NCBI GenBank assembly: GCA_021790695.1
Contig: JAJYGJ010000138.1
Span: forward strand, 1 to 13,507
From: Nitrospirota bacterium
Lineage (GTDB): Bacteria; Nitrospirota; Thermodesulfovibrionia; Thermodesulfovibrionales; JdFR-88
Direction of reading: 5' to 3'
Length of the DNA stretch: 13,507 nucleotides
A program made the translations under genes and the position numbers. Each line of letters begins with the position of its first letter. Position 1 is the first letter of the stretch. This document shows positions 7,315 to 13,507 of this stretch, piece by piece. Below the pieces are notes generated by a model. That model was not told the origin of the DNA. It saw only the letters and a list, made by a program, of their open reading frames with translations, and made no database searches.

Positions 7315-7343
7315 AACATACAGAGATTAATCCGTTCCATCAA
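7315..7343 (-). promoter_or_regulatory. Candidate sigma70-type promoter for ftsH-folP
   Basis: On the minus strand, TTGATG (7343-7338) is followed after exactly 17 bases by TATGTT (7320-7315). Each hexamer matches four of six consensus bases. The -35 overlaps the rph stop codon, and the expected start point near 7308 would give a leader of about 25 bases ending at ftsH. It would allow ftsH-folP to be expressed apart from the upstream operon. It has not been tested against a genome background. Confidence 0.45.
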
Positions 7344-8065
7344 GCCCCGTTTTCCTCAAGGGCCTTTTTCTGTATGTTTACAAGCTCTTTTATGCCGTTT
7401 TCCGCCAGCATGAGCAGGCCGTCGAGCGCCGCCCGGTCAAAAGGGGCGTTTTCGGCCGTGCCCTGCACCTCCACGAATTTTCCGCTGCCGGTCATGACGA
7501 CGTTCATGTCCACCTGGGCGCCGGCGTCCTCGGCATACGAGAGGTCCAGCCGGGGCTCGCCCCCGATGATGCCCACGCTTATCGCCGCCAGGTAATCGGT
7601 TATGGGCATTTTTTGCATCATCCCGTTTTTATGCGCGCGGGAGAGCGCGTCCCAGAGGCATATGAAGGCCCCGGTTATGGCCGCGGTCCGCGTGCCGCCG
7701 TCGGCCTCGATGACGTCGCAGTCGATCCACACGGTCCGCTCACCCATCGCCTCAAGCTCCACGACGGAGCGCAGGCTCCTTCCTATCAGGCGCTGTATTT
7801 CGTGCGTCCTTCCGCTGACCCTGCCGGCCGAGGCCTCCCTGATCGTCCTGACGTGCGTGGAGCGGGGCAGAAGCGAATATTCGGCCGTCACCCAGCCTTT
7901 TTTCTGGTCCTTCAGGAACGGGGGCACCTTGTTTTCAATGCTGGCGGTGCAGATCACCCTGGTGTTGCCCATCTCGATGAACACGGAACCCTCAGCCGTC
8001 TTGATGAAATTCCGCGTGAGCTTGATGAATCTCAGTTCGTCATTTCTTCTGCCATCCGGCCTCAT
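7340..8065 (-). CDS. rph: Ribonuclease PH
   Basis: RNase PH is a phosphate-dependent 3'-5' exoribonuclease that trims the 3' ends of tRNA precursors and other RNAs. The 241-residue protein starts MRPDGRRNDELR and keeps FIEMGNTRVICTASIE, GWVTAEYSLLPRSTHVR, GRTHEIQRLIGRSLR, IDCDVIEADGGTRTAAITGA and the late GKFVEVQGTAE, in the order and length usual for the family (about 240). The ATG at 8065 is preceded by a perfect GGAGG six bases upstream. Start and Shine-Dalgarno lie inside the end of murI, which overlaps rph by 26 bases, suggesting coupled translation. In many bacteria rph is followed by an RdgB/HAM1 nucleotide pyrophosphatase gene; here ftsH follows instead. Confidence 0.97.
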   Translation of the reverse strand: MRPDGRRNDELRFIKLTRNFIKTAEGSVFIEMGNTRVICTASIENKVPPFLKDQKKGWVTAEYSLLPRSTHVRTIREASAGRVSGRTHEIQRLIGRSLRSVVELEAMGERTVWIDCDVIEADGGTRTAAITGAFICLWDALSRAHKNGMMQKMPITDYLAAISVGIIGGEPRLDLSYAEDAGAQVDMNVVMTGSGKFVEVQGTAENAPFDRAALDGLLMLAENGIKELVNIQKKALEENGA

Positions 8066-8894
8066 TCCATACCTCCGTTAATTTGACATCTTTTATCGAT
8101 GAAAGACCGCGGCCGGCCGGCTGCCCGCCCAGCAGGAACCTGCCGCCCAGCGCCTTGAACCGCTCCGGGGCGTCGGTGACATAAAACTGTCTCCGGGGGG
8201 ACGCATCCGTCATGTTCGAAAGGGCGCCTTCGGCAAGCGTCTCTTGTATCTCGCGCGCCGTTTCGCGCGCGGAGTCTATCAGGGTCACGCCGTCGCCCAT
8301 GACCCGCGCTATGGTCTCTTTGAGCAGCGGGTAGTGGGTGCAGCCCAGAAGCAGGGTGTCTATCCCCTCCTCGTTGAGGCCCGTGAGGTAATTGCGCGCG
8401 GCCAGGAGCGCTATTTCGTTGTCCGCCCAGCCTTCCTCGGCCAGAGGCACGAAGAGCGGGCAGGACCTGGAGAAGACCTTTACCGACGGGGCGAGTCTTT
8501 CCAGGACGATGCGGTATGCGCCGCTTTTTATGGTCGTTTCAGTCCCTATCACGCCGATCCTTCCGGTTTTCGACGCCTGGACAGCGGCCCTGGCCCCGGG
8601 CTCTATGACGCCTATTACCGGGACGGGGGACTCGAGTTTCAGCGCGGGAAGACTTATGGCGCTCGCCGTGTTGCAGGCTATGACCAGCAGCTTTATGCCT
8701 CTTCCCAGCAGGAACCTCGCGTTCTCCAGGCTGTACCTTGTGACCACTTCGGGCGACCTTATCCCGTAAGGCACCCTTGCGGTGTCGCCCAGGTAGATCG
8801 TGTCCTCCTCCGGAAGCCGGGCGATTATCTCCTTTAGGACGGTGAGGCCGCCGAGGCCCGAATCAAAGACCCCGATGGGCGCGTTATTGCCCAT
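8040..8894 (-). CDS. murI: Glutamate racemase
   Basis: MurI converts L-glutamate to D-glutamate for the peptidoglycan stem peptide. The 284-residue product has IGVFDSGLGGLTVLKEI at its N-terminus. The two catalytic cysteines are C74 in VIACNTASA and C185 in LLGCTHYPLL, and the YLGDTARVPYG and GVIGTETTIKSG segments are also present. The ATG at 8894 was chosen because family similarity begins right after it; the frame is open 26 codons further up, but that stretch is repetitive and lies inside the upstream gene. It overlaps the GerMN gene by 11 bases and rph by 26. The position between wall-associated genes and rph fits a role in wall synthesis. The C-terminal 20 residues or so beyond the usual end are not recognisable. 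Confidence 0.96.
   Translation of the reverse strand: MGNNAPIGVFDSGLGGLTVLKEIIARLPEEDTIYLGDTARVPYGIRSPEVVTRYSLENARFLLGRGIKLLVIACNTASAISLPALKLESPVPVIGVIEPGARAAVQASKTGRIGVIGTETTIKSGAYRIVLERLAPSVKVFSRSCPLFVPLAEEGWADNEIALLAARNYLTGLNEEGIDTLLLGCTHYPLLKETIARVMGDGVTLIDSARETAREIQETLAEGALSNMTDASPRRQFYVTDAPERFKALGGRFLLGGQPAGRGLSSIKDVKLTEVWNEAGWQKK
8072..8076 (-). promoter_or_regulatory. Shine-Dalgarno of rph inside murI
   Basis: GGAGG on the minus strand, six bases before the rph ATG and inside the last codons of murI. It fixes the rph start. Confidence 0.7.
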
Positions 8895-9516
8895 TTCCCG
8901 CCGTATTCGCGATTGCCGCGTTCGAGACTGCCGCGTTAGGGGGCACGAGTTCGCCGAGGGGCCTGTTTGCAAGGATATGGCCCCCGATGCTCTCGATTTG
9001 CCTGCCGTCGATGAGGACCATCACGTCGGTAATGCCCTGCACGTTTGAGATCAGGCTTTCGTAAAACCCCTTCAAAAGCAGATACTCCGTCAGCGCGTCC
9101 CCATGGAAATTGCTCTTGAACTCCTGGGACAGGTCGACATAAAGGACGCCGTTTGTTCCGAAATAGAGCCTCCGGAGTTTCGCGCCGGACGGAATGGCCG
9201 GGTCCGTCATCCCCTCCGGGCCGGCAAGGTACTGGTTTATCGCGTCCCGCGCCGCGTCCCGCCTGTCCTCGATTGCCGGGCTCACGGACCGTTGTTCCGT
9301 CTGGAGAAAGCCGCCCATGGGATAGTACATCTTCAGATACGAACTGTCCTCGGGCTGCGCCTGCGGTTCCGGGGCCGCGGGGCGAGCAATCCGATAGCCC
9401 CCGGAGAGGTAAAGATAACCCGCGGCCAGTCCCCCCGCGAGTATGAAAAGGAGGACCGGTAAAAAAACGGTCCGGCTGCGGCTGCGCCTTTTTTTCAAGC
9501 GCTTACTCTTTCCCAT
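8884..9516 (-). CDS. Membrane-anchored GerMN-domain protein
   Basis: The 210-residue protein has a very basic N-terminus (KSKRLKKRRSRSR), one transmembrane helix at about residues 17-37, a short proline/glutamine-rich linker and then a GerMN-like domain from about 58 to 180. The domain shows the family pattern: a short strand (YLKMYYP), an inner segment with AARDAINQYLAGPEG, then LRRLYFGTNGVLYVDLSQEFKSN and a closing VMVLIDGRQI. GerMN is named after Bacillus GerM, a sporulation and germination lipoprotein, but the domain also occurs in non-sporulating bacteria, where its job is unclear, probably wall-associated. The neighbours, an amidase upstream (14-base overlap) and murI downstream (11-base overlap), support a link to peptidoglycan. 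The tail after residue 185 is a low-complexity Ala/Asn stretch. Confidence 0.85.
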   Translation of the reverse strand: MGKSKRLKKRRSRSRTVFLPVLLFILAGGLAAGYLYLSGGYRIARPAAPEPQAQPEDSSYLKMYYPMGGFLQTEQRSVSPAIEDRRDAARDAINQYLAGPEGMTDPAIPSGAKLRRLYFGTNGVLYVDLSQEFKSNFHGDALTEYLLLKGFYESLISNVQGITDVMVLIDGRQIESIGGHILANRPLGELVPPNAAVSNAAIANTAGNGQ

Positions 9517-10384
9517 AGGTCATGATCGCCCCGGCGACCGCCCTGGCTATGCCGGAGACGGTGGCGGGATCGGTATAGTCCATGAATTGCGGGCCGGGGC
9601 ATTCGAGAAGCACCGCGGGGCATGCCATCGCGTCCAGGATTGGAAGGGGTATTTCCATGTAGGAGACGTTCTTGCCCGGGAATGCCTGTGTGACGGATTG
9701 TTCGAGCGCCGAGGCGAAGTCCCTGCTCTGCGGCAGGTACGGCCGCTGCCTGAACCGGTATTGATAGTAATTCCTTAACGCCTGCTGTTGGGGTGTGGGC
9801 TGCCCCGAAGATCCGGATAAAGAGCCGGTCTGCCCCGCTGTGGTGTTGGTGGCTGCGGCGCCGGTGCCGGCAGCCGGGGCCGGCGGTGCTTGAGGCACTG
9901 GTGTCGGCGGCACTGGTGCCTGAGGCATCAGGCTCACATAGATATGGAAGGCGGCGGTCGATGAAAGATGGACGCTCAAAAAAAGGGCCGGCCGCCTGGC
10001 CGATGCGATTCGGGTCCTTTGGTATATGCCCAGGTAGCGGTCCGCCTGCCTCAGCAGAAAGACCTTTGCTCCCCCGGCGCGTAGATCGGCGGCCATGGCC
10101 AAGGCCAGGGCGAGGTCCACGTTTTTTTCGCTGATGCGGTTTCCGTCCGGGGAGTTATAGACGATGCCCTCGTCATATCCGCCGTGGCCGGGATCTATCG
10201 CAACAACCATTGCATGAACCGCGGGCATTGCATGAACCGCGGGTGCGTTAGCGGCGGGGGCCTGCACGGGTGCCTGGGCGGCAGAGGCATTCCGAACGTG
10301 GAAGGCCGCGCAAAAAAGGAAGAGCATGAAAATCACGCCCGGCCACGGAGATGAACGCCTGAGAGATGAGACCTTATGCCGCAC
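9503..10384 (-). CDS. Secreted N-acetylmuramoyl-L-alanine amidase (Amidase_3 type), divergent
   Basis: Such amidases are zinc enzymes that cut the bond between muramic acid and the stem peptide. The 293-residue product begins at GTG and has a signal peptide of about 35 residues ending NASA. An Ala/Pro-rich linker follows, with a duplicated PAVHAM. The zinc site is H67 in DPGHGGYDEG, E86 in SEKN and H139 in SVHLSS; the likely catalytic glutamate is E261 in PAVLLEC. Two points are unusual. A 48-residue Pro/Ala/Gly/Thr/Gln-rich segment (about 154-201) interrupts the catalytic domain just after the third zinc ligand. The tail after the catalytic Glu reads CPGPQF where most relatives have a GF(I/L)SN-like run. 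The gene overlaps fmt by 11 bases and the GerMN gene by 14, so it sits inside the operon. Confidence 0.88.
   Translation of the reverse strand: MRHKVSSLRRSSPWPGVIFMLFLFCAAFHVRNASAAQAPVQAPAANAPAVHAMPAVHAMVVAIDPGHGGYDEGIVYNSPDGNRISEKNVDLALALAMAADLRAGGAKVFLLRQADRYLGIYQRTRIASARRPALFLSVHLSSTAAFHIYVSLMPQAPVPPTPVPQAPPAPAAGTGAAATNTTAGQTGSLSGSSGQPTPQQQALRNYYQYRFRQRPYLPQSRDFASALEQSVTQAFPGKNVSYMEIPLPILDAMACPAVLLECPGPQFMDYTDPATVSGIARAVAGAIMTYGKE
10208..10243. repeat. Perfect 18-base tandem duplication inside the amidase gene
   Basis: Two identical 18-base units (10208-10225 and 10226-10243) lie end to end and encode PAVHAM twice on the minus strand, directly before the first core strand of the amidase domain. 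The unit is a multiple of three, so copy change would keep the frame. It lengthens the linker between the signal peptide and the catalytic domain. Confidence 0.9.
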
Positions 10385-11303
10385 CGTGGAGGACGTCTCC
10401 TTTCATGACCTTCCTTCCGTGAAGGAAGTCCGCCGCCGGCATGGGCTTTTTCCCTTCGGGCTGCACGATGGAAAGCGACAGGAGCCCTTTGCCCGTGCCG
10501 ACCAGAAAGCCGTCTTTTGCCTCCTCCACGATCCCCGGGGGACCCTGTCCGTCCGCGGCCCGCGCCTTTATTATCACGATCCGCTCTCCCTTTAAAAAAA
10601 AGTACGCGCCTGGCCATGGGTGCATCCCGCGCACGAAATCGAAAAGCGCACTTGCGGGACGCCTCCAGTCCACGAGTCCGTCTTCCTTCCTGAGCGGGGG
10701 GGCGTAGCTTGCCGGGCCCTCCTGCGGGCGCGGCGTTATGCTGCCGTCCCTCATCCCCTTCAGGGTTTTAATAAGCAGCCCCGCCCCTATCGCCGCCAGC
10801 CTCGCGGAAAGGGACATGGTATCGTCTTCATCGCTGATTCCGGTCTTTTCCTGAAGGAGCACCGGCCCCGTATCCATTGTCTCGTCCATGATCATCGTGG
10901 TGGCCCCGGTTTCGCGGTCGCCGTTTATTATAGCCCTGGCGATTGGGGATGCGCCCCTCCACGCGGGCAGGAGCGAGGCGTGGACGTTTACCGGCGCGAT
11001 GCGCGGCATGGAGAGCACGGGGCGGGGCAGTATCCTGCCGTATGCCACGACAACCAGGAATTCCGGGGCGGGAACGGTCTCTTCAAGCCTGCTTGTAAAC
11101 GCCTCGTCAAGCCGCCCCGGCTGAAGGACTTCAAGCCCGTACCTGAGCGCAAGCTCCTTCACCGGGGGCGGGGTCATTTTTCTTGTCCTTCCGGCCGGGG
11201 AGTCCCTGCGCGTGACTACGGCCCCGATCTCCTCGCCCGATTCATGAAGCGCTTCAAGCGACGGGACGGCAAACAGGGGAGTGCCGAAAAAGACGATCGC
11301 CAT
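10374..11303 (-). CDS. fmt: Methionyl-tRNA formyltransferase
   Basis: Fmt formylates the methionine on initiator tRNA with 10-formyltetrahydrofolate. The 309-residue product starts MAIVFFGTPLFAVPSLEAL. Its catalytic triad, N106, H108 (in VNVHASLLPAWRGASPI) and D144 (in DETMDTGP), falls at the same residue numbers as in the E. coli enzyme. The C-terminal tRNA-binding domain is present, with the GLVDWRRPA and HPWPGAYF segments. Length is normal. The gene follows def with a 9-base gap, the classic def-fmt pair; a GGAG overlapping the def stop lies about 12 bases before the ATG. It overlaps the amidase gene by 11 bases. folP at the other end of the cluster contributes to making its folate cofactor. 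Confidence 0.97.
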   Translation of the reverse strand: MAIVFFGTPLFAVPSLEALHESGEEIGAVVTRRDSPAGRTRKMTPPPVKELALRYGLEVLQPGRLDEAFTSRLEETVPAPEFLVVVAYGRILPRPVLSMPRIAPVNVHASLLPAWRGASPIARAIINGDRETGATTMIMDETMDTGPVLLQEKTGISDEDDTMSLSARLAAIGAGLLIKTLKGMRDGSITPRPQEGPASYAPPLRKEDGLVDWRRPASALFDFVRGMHPWPGAYFFLKGERIVIIKARAADGQGPPGIVEEAKDGFLVGTGKGLLSLSIVQPEGKKPMPAADFLHGRKVMKGDVLHGAA

Positions 11304-11312
11304 TTTCTTTTT

Positions 11313-11822
11313 TTACTCCGCGAGGCTTTTTTTCAAGGCGCGTTTCTTGTAAAAGCTCCTTTTAACCGGGCTTGCCTTGTCCAGGATGATCCTGCCCCGG
11401 AGATGGTCGATCTCATGCTGAAGCGCCACGGCCAGGAGGCCCGCGGCCTCGATCCCGATTTCTTTTCCCTCGCGGTCCAGGCCCTTCACGAAGACCTGTT
11501 CGGCCCTCTCGACCACGACGTTGAACCCCGGCAGGCTCAAGCATCCCTCCTCGCCCTCCACGGTTCCCTGGGCGGAGACGATCCGCGGGTTTATGAGCAC
11601 TATGAGCGAGTATTTCGACTGTTCCCTTGTATTTACATCGATTACCAGGACCTGCCGGAGGTCGCCCACCTGGTTGGCCGCAAGCCCCACGCCGGGGGCG
11701 GCGTACATCGTCTCCGTCATGTCGTCTATGAGACGCTGAAGCGCGCCGTCGATATCCGTGATTTCCTTTGCCTTTGCCCTCAGGGCTGGGTCCGGGTAGG
11801 TTAGTATTTTCAAAAGGCCCAT
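11313..11822 (-). CDS. def: Peptide deformylase
   Basis: Def is a metal (usually Fe2+) hydrolase that removes the formyl group from the N-terminus of new proteins. The 169-residue chain has all three motifs: GVGLAANQVG (44-53), EGCLSLPG (92-99) with metal ligand C94, and QHEIDHLRG (135-143) with ligands H136 and H140 and catalytic E137. Length fits the bacterial type 1 enzymes. It ends with a basic lysine-rich tail (KRSFYKKRALKK). It precedes fmt by 9 bases, coupling formylation and deformylation. The 13-base gap to the zinc-ribbon gene upstream is A/T-only apart from its last bases and contains no recognisable Shine-Dalgarno. Confidence 0.97.
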   Translation of the reverse strand: MGLLKILTYPDPALRAKAKEITDIDGALQRLIDDMTETMYAAPGVGLAANQVGDLRQVLVIDVNTREQSKYSLIVLINPRIVSAQGTVEGEEGCLSLPGFNVVVERAEQVFVKGLDREGKEIGIEAAGLLAVALQHEIDHLRGRIILDKASPVKRSFYKKRALKKSLAE

Positions 11823-11835
11823 TTCGCTTATTATA

Positions 11836-12195
11836 TTATTTTTGGGCCTTGTTTGTCTTTTTCAGAAACAGGTATTTTGGCGAGGTACCGAAGGCTGAAC
11901 CGTCCTGGACGTACCTGTTGCTTCTTTTTTCATGGGTGATTATCTCTTCCTCGTAGTCGCCCTCTCCGGCGGCATAGGCGGCGTCGTAGTCCTCGCCGTA
12001 GAGCAGGGCGAGGGCGTCGTTAAAGGCATCGCCCAGTTGATGGCCGGTCTCGTCGTAGACGAAGACGGCGCCGCATTCGCAGCGGCCGCCCGTGGTCTCG
12101 CCGAAGCGCATCTGTATCTTCACGGGTTCCTCCATGCCCCGGCCGCAGAAGGGGCAACTGAGCATCCGGTATCGGTCAAATCTCATATCTCTCAT
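11836..12195 (-). CDS. Zinc-ribbon protein of unknown function
   Basis: I do not recognise a named family. The 119-residue product has a two-knuckle metal site, CPFC at 14-17 and CEC at 39-41, separated by 21 residues, which suggests bound zinc. The block between and after them, GETTGGRCECGAVFVYDETGHQLGDAF, looks structured and conserved in character. The middle is rich in Tyr, Asp, Glu and Ala (GEDYDAAYAAGEGDYEEE), and the C-terminal 35 residues are basic. No membrane segment or signal peptide is seen, so it should be cytoplasmic. The ATG at 12195 lies 16 bases after the argJ stop; a second in-frame ATG at 12186 is an alternative. It is wedged between argJ and def with 16- and 13-base gaps, so it is probably cotranscribed with them. 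Size, codon choice and packing support a real gene. Confidence 0.8.
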   Translation of the reverse strand: MRDMRFDRYRMLSCPFCGRGMEEPVKIQMRFGETTGGRCECGAVFVYDETGHQLGDAFNDALALLYGEDYDAAYAAGEGDYEEEIITHEKRSNRYVQDGSAFGTSPKYLFLKKTNKAQK

Positions 12196-12211
12196 GAAAT
12201 GGGACGGCCTC

Positions 12212-13408
12212 TCATGTCCTGTATTCGGCGTTAATCGCCACGTATTCCCCGGTCAGGTCGCACGTAAGCACCTTCTCGCTCCACGGGCCGAGATTAAGAT
12301 CGATTGTGAGGCCGATCTCCTTGTTTTTCCGCAGGAGGTCCGCGGCCGGGGCGTCTTTGCCGGTGGACACCCCTTTGTTTACAAGCTTGAGCCGTTCGAG
12401 GTGGATATCAACTTTTTCCTCTTCGATGGCTATGCCCGATTTGCCCAAGGCCGCCATTATCCTGCCCCAGTTGGCGTCGTTTCCATAAAAAGCGGTCTTC
12501 ACCAGCGGGGAGTTGGCGACGGCGAACGCGCCCCTGAGCGCGTCTTTTTTCGAGGCCGCGCCCTTCACGAGGACCCGGATGAGCTTGGTCGCCCCCTCGC
12601 CGTCGGCGGCGACCATTGCCGCAAGCTCCAGGGCGACATGGTCGAGCGCCTGCGCGAAGACGGCGTAGTCTTTGCCGGGCCCGGTCAACGGGGGATTTCC
12701 GGCAAGGCCGTTTGCCATTATCAGGACCGTGTCGGAGGTCGATGTGTCGCCGTCGACCGTGACGCGGTTGAAGGATTTTTCGACCGAAGCCTTCAGCGCC
12801 CGTTGCAAAAGCCCTTTGCCGATTGCCCCCTTGCCGATTGCAAGGTCCGTAATGATGAACGAAAGCATCGTCGCCATGTCCGGATGTATCATGCCGGAGC
12901 CCTTGGCGATGCCCGCGATGCGGACTTCCCTGCCGGCAATCCGGAGGCTTTTAGATGCGGTCTTCGGGAACGTGTCTGTCGTCATTATGGCGCGGGCGGC
13001 GTCTTCGATGCCCGCGCGGCCGATATTTTCCGCCATCTCGGCAATCCGTGGCCTTATCCGCTCCATCGGAAGCGGCGCGCCGATCACGCCCGTCGAGCAG
13101 ACGAATACGAGATTTTCATCGATGCCCAGCCCCTTTGCGGCGATGAGCGCCATCTCGCGGGCGTCCAAAAGCCCCTGTTTCCCGGTGCAGACGTTGGCGT
13201 TGCCGCTGTTTGCGATAATGGCGCGGGCCTTGCCGGAGCGTATGCGTTCGATATCGAGTTTTACAGGCGCGCCCTTGATTTTGTTCCTGGTGAACATCCC
13301 GGCGCAGACGGCCGTCTCCACGCTCGATATCAGGGCCAAGTCCTGCCTTCCCGGTTTTTTTATGCCCGCCCCGGCGGTCGAAAAGAGAAAACCCCTCGGA
13401 ATTTTCAT
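12212..13408 (-). CDS. argJ: Bifunctional glutamate N-acetyltransferase / ornithine acetyltransferase
   Basis: ArgJ moves the acetyl group from N-acetylornithine to glutamate, and in bifunctional forms also acetylates glutamate from acetyl-CoA, in arginine synthesis. The 398-residue precursor has GFLFSTAGAGIK at its N-terminus, ANSGNANVCTG at about 66-76, and the STGVIG oxyanion segment at 105-110. The self-cleavage site is KGSGMIHPDMATML, where the chain splits between A179 and T180 to free the catalytic threonine. The C-terminal part has VTVDGDTSTSDT, GEGATK and NDANWGR, ending GEYVAINAEYRT. Whether it is mono- or bifunctional cannot be told from sequence alone. The ATG at 13408 is preceded by an AGGGAAG-like ribosome binding site. 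It is the first gene of the leftward cluster in the window; no other arg gene is seen. Confidence 0.97.
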   Translation of the reverse strand: MKIPRGFLFSTAGAGIKKPGRQDLALISSVETAVCAGMFTRNKIKGAPVKLDIERIRSGKARAIIANSGNANVCTGKQGLLDAREMALIAAKGLGIDENLVFVCSTGVIGAPLPMERIRPRIAEMAENIGRAGIEDAARAIMTTDTFPKTASKSLRIAGREVRIAGIAKGSGMIHPDMATMLSFIITDLAIGKGAIGKGLLQRALKASVEKSFNRVTVDGDTSTSDTVLIMANGLAGNPPLTGPGKDYAVFAQALDHVALELAAMVAADGEGATKLIRVLVKGAASKKDALRGAFAVANSPLVKTAFYGNDANWGRIMAALGKSGIAIEEEKVDIHLERLKLVNKGVSTGKDAPAADLLRKNKEIGLTIDLNLGPWSEKVLTCDLTGEYVAINAEYRT

Positions 13409-13468
13409 TGATCTTCCCTGCGGTAATTTTTGCCCGCATGGAATCTAATGTAAGGAATCTTAATTTTT

Positions 13469-13498
13469 ATCATATTCGCTCGCTTGACCCCGCGGCAA
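13469..13498 (-). promoter_or_regulatory. Candidate sigma70-type promoter for the argJ cluster
   Basis: On the minus strand, TTGCCG (13498-13493) and TATGAT (13474-13469) are separated by 18 bases; they match four and five of six consensus bases. The stretch from here to argJ is AT-rich compared with the genes, as expected for a promoter and leader. The leader to the argJ ATG would be about 55 bases. The upstream gene is outside the window, so read-through from it cannot be excluded. Confidence 0.45.
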
Positions 13499-13507
13499 GC
13501 CACCAGC

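Noticed and set aside
6476..7330. Long plus-strand open frame (284 codons) opposite ftsH
   Set aside because: It is antisense to the intact, motif-complete ftsH; long antisense frames are expected in GC-rich DNA with biased third positions, and the translation shows no family motif.
8895..8972. Upstream extension of murI by 26 codons
   Set aside because: The added residues are a repetitive RQSRTRQSR-type stretch lying within the GerMN gene; family similarity starts right after the ATG at 8894.
10620..11804. Plus-strand open frame of 394 codons across fmt and def
   Set aside because: It runs antisense over two fully convincing genes and their junction; its composition is typical of a codon shadow.
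12092..13411. Plus-strand open frame of 439 codons opposite argJ
   Set aside because: argJ on the minus strand has every family motif; the plus-strand product shows no recognisable domain.
13409..13507. Minus-strand frame open from the window edge to a TGA overlapping the argJ ATG
   Set aside because: It could be the tail of an upstream gene, but the stretch is AT-rich with non-typical codon choice and contains the promoter-like sequence. Too short to call.
1..13507. CRISPR arrays, tRNA or rRNA genes, prophage or toxin-antitoxin pairs
   Set aside because: No regularly spaced repeats, no tRNA- or rRNA-like conserved stretches and no phage or toxin-like proteins were seen on either strand by eye.

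Overview
This window looks like chromosomal housekeeping DNA from a GC-rich diderm (Gram-negative-type) bacterium. The signs are lipobox and signal-peptide proteins, an exported FKBP and a small c-type cytochrome. The Aquifex-type aconitase, the GerMN-domain protein in a peptidoglycan cluster and the CxxCH protein suggest an uncultivated anaerobe of roughly Nitrospirota or Desulfobacterota affinity. That placement is an inference from gene content, not a measured relationship. No tRNA, rRNA, CRISPR array, prophage or full-length transposon was seen.

Left part (1-3380). The window opens inside an aconitase gene on the plus strand. It is followed by an exported SlyD-like FKBP prolyl isomerase and a 75-residue membrane-anchored protein with two CxxCH motifs, probably a diheme cytochrome c. 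A TPR lipoprotein on the minus strand converges on the cytochrome gene with only 4 bases between their stop codons.

Middle (3381-4475). After a short divergent intergenic region comes murQ (plus), the etherase that recycles N-acetylmuramic acid 6-phosphate. Between murQ and the convergent folP lies a 95-base near-palindrome. Its two outer ends, both reading TAG outward-in on their own strand, form the stop codons of both genes. This is the most unusual feature of the window.

Right part (4473-13408). Ten genes run leftward on the minus strand in a tight, operon-like series: argJ, a zinc-ribbon protein of unknown function, def, fmt, a secreted amidase, a GerMN protein, murI, rph, ftsH and folP. 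Most junctions overlap or are under 20 bases apart. A candidate sigma70 promoter lies upstream of argJ and a second lies at the rph/ftsH junction. The set covers arginine synthesis, N-terminal formylation and deformylation of new proteins, peptidoglycan synthesis and remodelling, RNA 3'-end processing, membrane proteolysis and folate synthesis.

I found no convincing evidence of a new multi-gene system. The items most worth following are the stop-codon-donating palindrome, the small CxxCH protein, the orphan zinc-ribbon protein and the atypical amidase with a proline-rich insert.
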